Part shown: positions 30,069 to 37,880 of the stretch, piece by piece
Layout: each line of letters begins with the position of its first letter
How positions within the stretch are numbered: position 1 is the first letter of the stretch
Notes under the pieces: generated by a model
The model's database searches: none
Told to the model about the DNA's origin: nothing
What the model saw: only the letters and a program-made list of their open reading frames with translations
Made by a program: the position numbers and the translations under genes
From: Siminovitchia terrae
GTDB taxonomy: Bacteria > Bacillota > Bacilli > Bacillales > Bacillaceae_C
Length of the DNA stretch: 64,000 nt
Assembly: GCF_003605405.2 (NCBI RefSeq)
Contig: NZ_QYTW02000007.1
Location: forward strand, 95,006 to 159,005
Direction: 5' to 3'

Positions 30069-30087
30069 AGGCGTTAGACCTTGTTCA

Positions 30088-30154
30088 ATAAACGGGCGCT
30101 TTAATAAAATAGCTCGTTAAAATCTGGGCGCAAATACGCCAAAGCGCATTTGAT
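30088..30154 (+). repeat. GGGCGC half-module joined to a stump of the structured element
   Basis: AAACGGGCGCTTTAATAAAATAG is followed at 30111 by AGCTCGTTAAAATCTGGGCGC...GCGCATTTGAT, the last ~44 bases of the TTTAA-targeted element (copy 9, 5' part lost). This shows an old insertion into the module. Confidence 0.75.
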
Positions 30155-30203
30155 TAATTCCCTATCATGGTAAAGGGGCTTTTACCCAATAAAAATTGGA
30201 ATG

Positions 30204-30282
30204 TCTTCAACAAAAGGGCGCTTTTCCTTAATAAGGATTAGTGCCAATATCGCATATAAGGGCCATTTTGTAGAGCAATGGC
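30204..30282 (+). repeat. GGGCGC/GGGCC module
   Basis: AAAGGGCGCTTTTCCTTAATAAGGATTAGTGCC forms a stem (split: GGGCGC, CCTTAATAAGG, GTGCC), followed by AAGGGCCATTTTGTAGAGCAA. Confidence 0.65.
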
Positions 30283-30371
30283 TTTAAAGGAAATTGGATT
30301 TGTAGGTTTATTATTTAGTATGGTAAGTTAATTTAAACAGTTAATTTAAACAGTTAATAGGGGTGATACCA

Positions 30372-30845
30372 GTGAAACAAATGCTTAAATTCTTATCTCT
30401 TTCACTGTTGGTAATTTTATTTGTAAGTGGGTGTAATACAAATAACGGGAAAGAAGATATATTTAAATTTAAAGATTCGTTTGTTGGGGATAACAGTGCT
30501 GTAGGGAACATTGCAAATCACTTGCAAGGCGCTGAACACTTAAAAGGGTTTGAACTTGAAACAAAAGACAAGCCATATGGAATTATTTTAAATTATGATT
30601 GGTCAGAATCAGAACAAAACTATAAAAAAACAGCTATTTTTAATGCTACATTTTTATTTGCATTAGTTCAAAATACAGACTGGATAACGTTTAATTTTAA
30701 TAATCAAGAATACAAAATAACAAAAGAAAATCTGCAAAATTGGTATGGAGAAGATTTTAGTGAATTTACAAATGAAGATGAACTAATAACACTCACACAA
30801 AGATATTTGGAAGATGAAGATAAAGTAAATCAGTTATTCCAGTAA
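30372..30845 (+). CDS. Lipoprotein of the DUF4825 family
   Basis: 157 residues from GTG 30372 with AGGGGTGAT upstream. A lipoprotein signal ends in LFVSGC, so it should be anchored outside the membrane. The motif FVGDNSAVGNIANHL is typical of DUF4825 proteins in Bacillus. Function unknown. Confidence 0.8.
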   Translation: MKQMLKFLSLSLLVILFVSGCNTNNGKEDIFKFKDSFVGDNSAVGNIANHLQGAEHLKGFELETKDKPYGIILNYDWSESEQNYKKTAIFNATFLFALVQNTDWITFNFNNQEYKITKENLQNWYGEDFSEFTNEDELITLTQRYLEDEDKVNQLFQ

Positions 30846-30886
30846 CGGGCGCATTTCAGGGGTAAGAGGTGCTAAGGGGAGTTTTT

Positions 30887-31072
30887 ATGGGTGTAATTGC
30901 TAAAAATGCAAGAAAAATTTATATTATTGTAGTATTAATGATGTTGGTAAAAACTTTTCTTCCAATTAAGCAATTATATGATAATGCTTTAAATATACTA
31001 TTCGTTTTAATAGCTATTCCTGTTGCAATTATTGAATATAAAGTTAACAAGAGGAGTAAAGGGAATACTTAA
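30887..31072 (+). CDS. Small membrane protein, unknown
   Basis: 61 residues from ATG 30887 behind AAGGGGAG. Two hydrophobic helices (IYIIVVLMMLVKTF and ILFVLIAIPVAIIEY) and a basic tail. A GGGCGC motif (30844-30850) lies before it and another (31084-31090) after it. Confidence 0.55.
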   Translation: MGVIAKNARKIYIIVVLMMLVKTFLPIKQLYDNALNILFVLIAIPVAIIEYKVNKRSKGNT

Positions 31073-31137
31073 GTGTGATCTTCCATTTAGGGCGCTTTAA
31101 TTTAATGTAATAGGAACATATATTAGGGGGGAATCTC

Positions 31138-31698
31138 ATGGATGATAAGAAAAAGGCTTTAATTATGGTTGACGTACAAAAGGCTTTCGATGATAAAAAG
31201 TGGGGAGAGCGAAATAACCTAAATGCAGAGGAAAATATTAGCAAGATACTACAATTATGGAGGAAAAAGGGGTGGTTAGTAATATACATACAACACACTT
31301 CCGATAATCCTAATTCAGTATTTCATCCGATGAACAGGGGATTTGCTATTAAAGAAATAGTGAAACCTATTGATAAAGAAGTAATTATCACAAAGAAAGT
31401 AAATAGTAGCTTTATTGGTACTAATTTAGAAGAGTATTTAAAAGTAAATGAAATATCAACAGTTGTAATCACTGGTTTGACTACACCTCATTGTGTATCA
31501 ACAACTACAAGAATGAGTGGTAATTTAGGTTTCGATACATACCTGATTTCAGATGCTACTGCAGCTTTTGGTTTGAAGGACCAAAGTGATAGACATTATG
31601 ATGCAGAAACTATACACAATGTATCTCTTGCTACATTGCATGATGAATTTGCCACAATACTTACAACAGAGCAACTTATTAACGATTTTATAAAATAA
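31138..31698 (+). CDS. Isochorismatase-like cysteine hydrolase
   Basis: 186 residues. The Asp-Lys-Cys triad is seen at D12 (MVDVQKAF), K87 (KKVNSSFIGT) and C119 (TTPHCVSTT). These enzymes hydrolyse amides or related bonds (nicotinamidase-like). ATG follows GGGGGGAATCTC. Substrate unknown; stand-alone unit. Confidence 0.85.
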   Translation: MDDKKKALIMVDVQKAFDDKKWGERNNLNAEENISKILQLWRKKGWLVIYIQHTSDNPNSVFHPMNRGFAIKEIVKPIDKEVIITKKVNSSFIGTNLEEYLKVNEISTVVITGLTTPHCVSTTTRMSGNLGFDTYLISDATAAFGLKDQSDRHYDAETIHNVSLATLHDEFATILTTEQLINDFIK

Positions 31699-31701
31699 CC
31701 T

Positions 31702-31772
31702 ATTCAACTATAGAGCGCTATTACTGGTAATGACGTTTGATTTTATAATCGGGCCATATTTTGGACCGAAAA
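31702..31772 (+). repeat. GAGCGC/GGGCC module
   Basis: TAGAGCGCTATTAC TG GTAATGACG hairpin, then ATAATCGGGCCATATTTTGGAC. Confidence 0.65.
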
Positions 31773-31789
31773 AGCAGGGAGGTGTTGAC

Positions 31790-32059
31790 TTGAATTATAT
31801 TATAATTTTATTTTCTTTATTGATCTCAACAATAGTATCTGTTCTAATTTTAAAAAAGACAAACCATAAATTATTCAGCATGTTATCAGCCTTTTGCTTG
31901 AACATGCTGATTTTAATTCCAATAACGTGGATTTCATACAATATGAATGATGAAGCACGCATTTTTGGAATTGGTTATTCGGGTTTATACATCTTGGTAT
32001 TTGCTATTCCAGTAATAACCTGGGCAAACTTCTTAATACTACAATTTGTGAAAAAGTAA
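31790..32059 (+). CDS. Small three-helix membrane protein
   Basis: 89 residues from TTG 31790 with GGGAGGTG upstream. Three hydrophobic stretches (YIIILFSLLISTIVSVLIL, MLSAFCLNMLILIPITWI, YILVFAIPVITWANFLIL). No family recognised. Confidence 0.6.
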   Translation: MNYIIILFSLLISTIVSVLILKKTNHKLFSMLSAFCLNMLILIPITWISYNMNDEARIFGIGYSGLYILVFAIPVITWANFLILQFVKK

Positions 32060-32079
32060 AATCCTTACTTACTTTCTTC

Positions 32080-32140
32080 AGTTATCGGGCGCGATTGTTG
32101 TACAAATTTATGCCGGAATAGGGGGACCGTCAGGAAAATG
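32080..32140 (+). repeat. GGGCGC module with partial second half
   Basis: TTATCGGGCGCGATTGTTGTACAAATTTATGCCGGAATAGGG; a similar line (GATTGTTGGACAAATTTTTGCCGGAATAGGGCC) recurs at 40660-40695. Confidence 0.55.
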
Positions 32141-32186
32141 CGGATTTACAACGCTAAGCCCATTTTCAAGACGATACCCCCATTTT

Positions 32187-33980
32187 TTAACAACGTTCAG
32201 AAAGTTTTAGCGGTCTTAAAGAATCTAATGAGATCACTTTCTTCGAATTAAAATGGTATTCTCCTAGTAAATTAATATGTTCCCAGCCTAAAGGTGACAT
32301 ATGGTGCAATAAATCTTCATTAAAACTACTTGTCCGTTTTTCATATTCAACTGCTTTTGTTAGGTGAAGAGTATTCCAGATACTAATGGCATTGATAATT
32401 ATTTTTAAAGCGCTGGCCCTTTGAAGTTGATGTTGTATGGTTCGTTCCCTAAGCTCTCCTTGTTTTCCGAAGAAAATAGCTCTTGCCAGCCCATTCATGG
32501 CTTCACCTTTATTCAATCCTCTTTGTATTTTTCTTCTTAGCGATTCAGCTGAAATTTAATTAAGAATAAAGATTGTTTTTTCTATTCGCCCCATTTCGCG
32601 TAAGGCTGTAGCTAAGCTGTTCTGTCTTGCATAAGAACCTAATTTCCTCATAATAAGGGATGCTAAGACTGTTCCTTCTCTTATTGAATGGGCTAATCTG
32701 TAAAACATCCTCATAATTTTATTTATTTGTCCACGTAAAAATAGTTTCTAGTTTGGGATACTCACTTGCTTTATCTATCGTAAATAATTTTGAATCCGAT
32801 AAATCTCCTATTCTTGGAGCAAATTTAAATCCTAATAAATGGGTCAATCCGAATATTTGGTCTGTGTAACCAGCAGTGTCTGTATAATGCTCTTCTATAT
32901 TTAGATCCGTCTCATGATGTAATAAACCATCCGAAACATGAATTGCATCCCTTGAATTTGTTTGAATAACCTTTGTGTAGTAAGAAGAGAATGGTCACTC
33001 GTAAATCGATAGATAGTGGCTCCTTTTCCAGTTCCGTAATGTGGGTTTGCATCTGCATGTAGTGAGGAAACACCTAGCTGCATTCTCATACCATCTGACG
33101 AAGATGTTGTACTGTCGCCCCAATAGGAAGACATATGTAATTTGTGATGGAAATTTACTAATACGACTTGGCTTTATTCATTGCATCTTCATACATGCGC
33201 CATTGGGACACATTGGCTAATTGCTTATATGTAAGTCCGAGTGTTGCTTCAGCCATCTTGCTCAAACCAATTCATTCCATTCCTAAAAGGGCAGCCATAA
33301 TAATAATCGTTTCTTCTCCATTCGGTTTCTGATTATTAGAAGCACGAGTGGATTGCTCATGAAATCCTGTTATATAAGCAACATCCATGAGTAAATCGGT
33401 TAATTTTATTCTTGGGAGCATCTGATACAGGCTTGCACTAAATTTTTTTGCTTCTTCCGGAACATCTTTTTCTAAGCGTGCAATTGATATTTTTCCTTTT
33501 TCAAGAGAAACTCCGTCCAACTTGTTGGAATTGGCAGCTAACCACTTTAACTTCATTCAGCAGAAGTCTCCCACTTCTGTAAGTGGTGAGATGAATGCGT
33601 ATTGGTATTCCATTCAGTGGGGGTTCAAACCCCGGCTGAATAAAGTTAAGCCTCCGGCGGATGCCACAGATTTTCAGAGGAAATTTATCGAGCTTAAGCT
33701 CGATAAAATCTGGGCACAAATACGCCAAGGCGCATTTGATCCTTTCATTAAGACTGCTGGTTCTCTCCGTCATATAATCTTCGAATGATAAACTAACTGA
33801 TAATCTCGTATTTCCTTCGTTTGATTCCATGTATCTTCTGAAAACAAATATTCCTCAAAATCTCTAAATTGTCTGCTACCAACAATGGATACATCTCCTA
33901 CCCGAACACGCTCCCTAAGTTCTGTTAAAACGGCCATTTCATAGTAATGAAGATTAATTGTTGTACCATTATCCTCGATA
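32187..33980 (-). pseudogene. Decayed Tn3-family transposase (tnpA), C-terminal part
   Basis: Read on the minus strand, pieces follow in Tn3 TnpA order: VGSRQFRDFEEYL, SFEDYMTERTSSLNER, KWLAANSNKLDGVSLEKGK, ARLEKDVPEEAKKFSASLYQMLPR, WGDSTTSSSDGMRMQLGVSS, LNKGEAMNGLARAIFFGKQG (from MNKGEAMNG...) and LGWEHINLLGEYHF at the C-terminus. Several frameshifts and stops occur, the N-terminal half is missing, and a structured 189-bp element is inserted at 33552. No terminal repeats or resolvase were found. Confidence 0.9.
33552..33740 (+). repeat. Structured TTTAA-targeted element, copy 3, inside tnpA remnant (189 bp)
   Basis: Reference copy for the family. After TTTAA (33547-33551) come: an outer stem TTAACTTCATTCAGC / GCTGAATAAAGTTAA, with a CAGAAGTCTCCCACTTCTG-type hairpin and a GGGGTTCAAACCCC hairpin inside; then ATTTATCGAGC / GCTCGATAAAAT; then a last hairpin GCGCAAATACGCC / GGCGCATTTG ending TTTGAT. 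There is no target duplication. Removing it joins TTTAA to CCTTTC and restores the Tn3 frame (ER-L-KWLAAN). Confidence 0.93.
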
Positions 33981-34016
33981 TTGGAATAACCAAAGAATTA
34001 AATTAAATAGTAATAA

Positions 34017-34055
34017 GAAGAGGCTGCCACCAAATAGTGGGGGAAGCCTCTTCGT
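34017..34055. terminator. Bidirectional terminator
   Basis: GAAGAGGCT...CCAC pairs with GTGGGGGAAGCCTCTTC. It ends the oxidoreductase gene on the minus strand. Confidence 0.75.
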
Positions 34056-34086
34056 AAATTCTCTAGATCCATTTCCGTAGTACGCT

Positions 34087-35001
34087 TTAGCCAATTGTAA
34101 GAACCACTTTTCCCCGGCCGTGGCCACCCTCGATCTCTCGATGGGCGTCCGCGGCTTGGTGTAGCGGAAATGCCTTCCTAATATGGATCTGCAATTTCCC
34201 TTGTGAGTATAGTTCTACTAGTTTAGCAAGCCGATCCACTGACCTCTGGCTACGTATAAGGCGAACACCGAGTTCCTCTGCAAGGTCAAACGCAACAATT
34301 GTGCCGATTCGGTCTTTGTTTTCCACAAGTTCCAAGGATGCACGTAGAGCATCTTCCCCAGCGGCATCGAAGGCTACGTTCACGCCATCCGGTGCAAGGA
34401 CCCGGACTCTGTCGGCAAGATCGTCTCCATAGGTGATGGGGATCGCACCCAGTGATCGAAGGTAATCGTGGTTGCGTTCACTAGCGGTGCCGATGACAGT
34501 TGCTCCCAATGCCTGGGCCAGTTGTACTGCGAATGCACCAACTCCACCAGCTGCAGCGTGAATCAATATGGTGTCTCCCTTGTCAACGCCAAGTTCCTGT
34601 AACGCGGTGTGAGCGGTTTGACCAGAAGCTGTTATTGCACCAGCCTCCTCCCAAGGCATGCTCTGTGGCTTATGCACAATCTGGTCAACACTAACCACCA
34701 CATATTCTGCATAGCAGGCCAGTAAAGCCCAGCCAAGCACTTCACTGCCGACAGTGAAGTCAGTGACTCCATCCCCTACTTGATCAACAATTCCTGCAAA
34801 CTCGTTTCCGAGAATCTGTGGATACCGCACCTCCAAACCGGGTGGTGCCCAGTTACTACTACGCACCGCCAAGTCGAACGGCTGGATTCCAGCAGCCTTG
34901 ACCCGGACCCGAACTTGCCCTACACCAGCATGAGGGTTATCAAATTCCATTATTTGCAAAACATTTGGAGGACCAGAAGTAGAAATTGCAGCGGCTTTCA
35001 T
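34087..35001 (-). CDS. NADPH:quinone-type oxidoreductase (zinc-less MDR family)
   Basis: 304 residues. GroES-like N-terminal domain (NEFAGIVDQVGDGVTDF) and Rossmann NADPH loop HAAAGGVGAFAVQLAQALGA (20 residues). It lacks the structural zinc cysteines, as in quinone oxidoreductases. The gene is clearly richer in G+C than its surroundings, hinting at transfer. ATG overlaps the stop of a short upstream ORF (ATGA) and has AGGAGGGATAGC as RBS. Confidence 0.85.
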   Translation of the reverse strand: MKAAAISTSGPPNVLQIMEFDNPHAGVGQVRVRVKAAGIQPFDLAVRSSNWAPPGLEVRYPQILGNEFAGIVDQVGDGVTDFTVGSEVLGWALLACYAEYVVVSVDQIVHKPQSMPWEEAGAITASGQTAHTALQELGVDKGDTILIHAAAGGVGAFAVQLAQALGATVIGTASERNHDYLRSLGAIPITYGDDLADRVRVLAPDGVNVAFDAAGEDALRASLELVENKDRIGTIVAFDLAEELGVRLIRSQRSVDRLAKLVELYSQGKLQIHIRKAFPLHQAADAHREIEGGHGRGKVVLTIG

Positions 35002-35162
35002 GCTATATCCCTCCTGAAGGGGTAGGGGTTCCAGCTGATGATGGAACGGGATTGGGTATAAATTAGGTAATTGAACTTTTTACCATCCAGACGAGCAAAA
35101 TTTAAAATCTCTTTTTTTTGTTCGATAAGGTTAAGCGATCGAATCGTCTGATCTTTATTCAT
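34998..35162 (-). CDS. Short ORF translationally coupled to the oxidoreductase
   Basis: 54 codons from ATG 35162 with GAAGGGACG upstream. Its last codons contain the RBS of the next gene and its TGA overlaps that ATG. The peptide (DQTIRSLNLIEQKKEILNFA) has no recognised family; it may be a leader or the head of a truncated gene. Confidence 0.4.
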   Translation of the reverse strand: MNKDQTIRSLNLIEQKKEILNFARLDGKKFNYLIYTQSRSIISWNPYPFRRDIA

Positions 35163-35195
35163 AGATAATCGTCCCTTCATATTTATTTTAAAATG

Positions 35196-35211
35196 TAATC
35201 CTAGGATTACG
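35196..35211. promoter_or_regulatory. Perfect 16-bp palindrome (operator)
   Basis: GTAATCCTAGGATTAC, 34 bases upstream of the short ORF/oxidoreductase unit. Probably binds a dimeric repressor; no adjacent repressor gene is obvious. Confidence 0.55.
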
Positions 35212-35254
35212 AATTAACATGTTCTGCTATTGAACGATGATTTAATGTCTTCAT

Positions 35255-35593
35255 TCAACTAAGAACCTCGATGGTAAATCCACCCGGGGCTTTAACATAA
35301 AATGTCCAGCGATGAGCCATTTTTGGCGGTTTTACATCAAATCCATCATTCTTCAAGTGTTGATAGATCTCGTTCACCCGTTCTTCGCTCTTCTGCGAAA
35401 AACCTATATGAAAGGACTTCGGGTAACTGACCTGAGTACCTTTCATCAAAGCGAGCAATAATCCATCTTCGTCTAACAGTACAGCGAATGAATCGCCATG
35501 CGTGCTCTTGGTTTGTAGGTCGAAATATTTCTCCAAGAACTCTCGAGCAGCGTTAACGTCAGTGACCGTTAGATTGATATGGTTTAGTTTCAA
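35255..35593 (-). CDS. VOC-fold (glyoxalase/dioxygenase-like) protein
   Basis: 112 residues from a TTG at 35593 behind GAGGAAGTG. Metal-site residues are visible in LNHINLTVTD (His5), FHIGFS and TIEVLS (Glu near the end). Members include glyoxalases, dioxygenases and antibiotic-binding proteins. Divergent from the LysR gene at 35799, which may control it. Confidence 0.8.
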   Translation of the reverse strand: MKLNHINLTVTDVNAAREFLEKYFDLQTKSTHGDSFAVLLDEDGLLLALMKGTQVSYPKSFHIGFSQKSEERVNEIYQHLKNDGFDVKPPKMAHRWTFYVKAPGGFTIEVLS

Positions 35594-35762
35594 AGGTTAC
35601 ACTTCCTCTCTATAGTTATGATCTTTTACTTCCTATATTTTCTTTTTAAAAATGCTCCCAAAACAGTATAATCCTCTAAAATCTTTGCAAGGTTTTATTA
35701 CTTACATGTTTTATTCTATAATTGATTATTAATAAATAAAAAGACATATTAATATATCTCTA

Positions 35763-35778
35763 TATATACTCGAGTATA
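35763..35778. promoter_or_regulatory. Palindrome ATATACTCGAGTATAT before LysR gene
   Basis: A perfect 16-bp palindrome 20 bases before the LysR start; likely operator for autoregulation and for the divergent VOC gene. Confidence 0.5.
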
Positions 35779-35798
35779 TGAATGAAGGAGTGATGAGC

Positions 35799-36683
35799 AT
35801 GGAACTGCTGCAACTACATTATTTTCTAAAAGTCGCTAAGTTGGAGCATATGACGAAGGCTGCGCAAGAGCTTCGCATCGCGCAGCCTGCTCTCAGCAAA
35901 ACCATCGCTAGGTTGGAAGAGGATTTGGGTGTACCGTTATTTGATCGCAAAGGAAGGAACATTCGACTCAACTCATTCGGAAAAGTGTATCTGAAGAAAG
36001 TAGAAATGGCTCTTATGTTGCTTGAAGAGGGCCGAAGAGAAGTTGAAGATCTTGCGGGAATGGAAAAAGGGCGTGTATTTTTAGCAACAACAACTCATAA
36101 ATGCTTTTCTGATGTAATAGGTTCTTTTATATCCTTGCACCCTGATGTCAAACTTCAAATCACTCAAGCTTCGGAGAGGGAAAAAGTGCAACAGCTCCGA
36201 AATGGAAATATCGATTTTTGTATCACTTTCCCTCCCATTGAGCAGACGGGGATAGAGGGGTTTTCCTTTCTCACTGAAAAAATCTTACTAGCTGTTCCTC
36301 ATACACATCGATTTGCTAATCGGAGCAACATAGACTTGAGTGAAGTGGCTGATGATCCTTTTATTTGTATAAAGCAAGGGAATCCATTCCGAGAAATGAC
36401 AGATGAATTTTGTCATAAAGCAGGATTTACTCCAAATATTATATGTGAAGTCGACGAACATTCTGCAGTAGGTCATTTCATCCGAATGGGAATTGGTATT
36501 GCTTTTATGCCGGAAACCTTAATTGAAAAAATAGAGACGTCATTTCATTTAGTGTACATCGATAATCCTATTTGTCAGCGTACCTACCAAATCGCATGGC
36601 TTGAAGGGCGGTATATGTCCGTGGCTGAACGTAAGTTTCGGGAGTATTTTGTCCAGAGCTTTACTGAATTACCGACGCAATAA
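35799..36683 (+). CDS. LysR-family transcriptional regulator
   Basis: 294 residues from ATG 35799 (GAAGGAGTG at good spacing; ATG 35778 overlaps the palindrome). Winged helix LHYFLKVAKLEHMTKAAQEL and IAQPALSKTIARLEEDLG, then a LysR effector domain. Resembles CzcR/GltC-type regulators of Bacillus. Likely target is the divergent VOC gene, perhaps the oxidoreductase next to it. Confidence 0.9.
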   Translation: MELLQLHYFLKVAKLEHMTKAAQELRIAQPALSKTIARLEEDLGVPLFDRKGRNIRLNSFGKVYLKKVEMALMLLEEGRREVEDLAGMEKGRVFLATTTHKCFSDVIGSFISLHPDVKLQITQASEREKVQQLRNGNIDFCITFPPIEQTGIEGFSFLTEKILLAVPHTHRFANRSNIDLSEVADDPFICIKQGNPFREMTDEFCHKAGFTPNIICEVDEHSAVGHFIRMGIGIAFMPETLIEKIETSFHLVYIDNPICQRTYQIAWLEGRYMSVAERKFREYFVQSFTELPTQ

Positions 36684-36856
36684 ACCTTTAATTTCGATTC
36701 GAACTTTATCAGCTTAAAGCTTTTAATATTTGGAACCGGAGGTAAAAGGTTGAACTTGGTCGTCTCCTTTCTTAACTTCCAGGCCAATAATGCTTTTAAC
36801 TAACTGGGACTTTTTTGAAATAACATATGCAGACATATATCTCAGAAACATATTGA

Positions 36857-37052
36857 ACCATCTTCCATTAAAGGGGGCTTTAATGGAGCAACATAAACAG
36901 AAAATAATCAAATTTTTTTATAAAAATTGAACGATATTTCACAAAGAAAGAATCCATTTTGATCATCTTTTTCAAAATGGATTCTTCTGATTACGGTAAG
37001 ATGCGGGTTTGTATGGTGTTTTTGATCGAATTTTATTTTAAAGCTACACAGA
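36857..37052 (+). repeat. Dispersed structured repeat, copy 2 (about 195 bp)
   Basis: TTCCATTAAAGGGGGC, ACATAAACAGAAAATAATCA, hairpin arms at 36950-36960 and 36974-36984, and GTGTTTTTGATCGAATTTTATT...AAGCTACA. Compared with copy 1 the arms changed from GAACTCGTTTT/AAAACGGGTTC to GAATCCATTTT/AAAATGGATTC, keeping the pairing. Confidence 0.75.
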
Positions 37053-37096
37053 GGACAGTATGCAAGTATGAAACGAATAAGGTGGTAATTCTTTGT

Positions 37097-37273
37097 ATGA
37101 AACGAAAGATAGCTAATTACTTTATTTTCTTTTTGTTCCTGTTCATTTGCAATTTAATAGTTAATCATTTCCTAAAACATAATTTAAACATTTTGACTGC
37201 TTTTTCCACTACTTTTGGTGTCTCACTTGGAGTGTTTTTTGTTGAGCGATGGATCGTAAAAAAGTTAAGCTAA
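37097..37273 (+). CDS. Small membrane protein, unknown
   Basis: 58 residues from ATG 37097 with AAGGTGG upstream. Two hydrophobic helices (YFIFFLFLFICNLIV and AFSTTFGVSLGVFFV) and a basic end (ERWIVKKLS). Layout like the other small membrane proteins of the window. Confidence 0.5.
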   Translation: MKRKIANYFIFFLFLFICNLIVNHFLKHNLNILTAFSTTFGVSLGVFFVERWIVKKLS

Positions 37274-37316
37274 ACAGAAATATTTGCTTGAAACGAATGA
37301 GAAATTCTTTCTTTAA

Positions 37317-37506
37317 CTTCATTCAGCAGAAATCTCCCACTTCTGTAAGTAGTGAGATGAATGCATATAGGTATTCCATTCAGTGGGGGTTCAAACCCCG
37401 GCTGAATAAAGTTAAAGCCTCCGGCGGATGCAACAGATTTTCAGAGGAAATTTATCGAGCGGAGCTCGATAAAATCTGTGCGCAAATACGCCAAGGCGCA
37501 TTTGAT
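37317..37506 (+). repeat. Structured TTTAA-targeted element, copy 4 (190 bp)
   Basis: After TTTAA 37312-37316; ends TTTGAT. All hairpins present. Confidence 0.92.
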
Positions 37507-37633
37507 AGGAGATAAAAATGAGTCTGTCCTAAATATACGGACTCTTTCGATAAAAGACAGCTTAAAAAAACTATGATATGTCACAAGGGTTGAAGAAATT
37601 ATCTGTTGAAGGTGAATTACCTACCTTTTAAAC

Positions 37634-37789
37634 ATGGATTATCTGGTTTTTTCCGAGACTGATGCATCAGAACAATTAAGAAAAATAACTAAGAATAACT
37701 TGCACATTTTCAAAATGTTTGAGGTAAATAGAATACCCGATCTAACCATTGGTCCCGACGGTCAACGGCTTAATGTAGTTGAGTTTTGA
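37634..37789 (+). pseudogene. C-terminal fragment of a 26054-type gene
   Basis: 52 codons reading MDYLVFSETDASEQL...FKMFEVNRIPDLTIGPDG..., close to the C-terminus of the protein at 26054-26494. Upstream to the structured element (37507-37633) no N-terminal part is present. An ACTGGGGGCGTTAGTG motif follows. Confidence 0.75.
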
Positions 37790-37880
37790 TTCGAGAGCCT
37801 TCCTCAACTAACTGGGGGCGTTAGTGAAAATAAAGGGGTATTACATATTAGTCGTATATAAATATGTAATGCCCCTCCCC

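Noticed and set aside
26514..32140. Classical integron with attC sites
   Set aside because: No integron integrase, no RYYYAAC/GTTRRRY core pairs, and the module structure differs from attC.
33522..33788. ORFs inside the structured elements (33522-33788, 37249-37515, 48240-48437, and antisense ones)
   Set aside because: They read through the same hairpin sequence in different frames, lack RBS, and arise only from the repeat; not genes.
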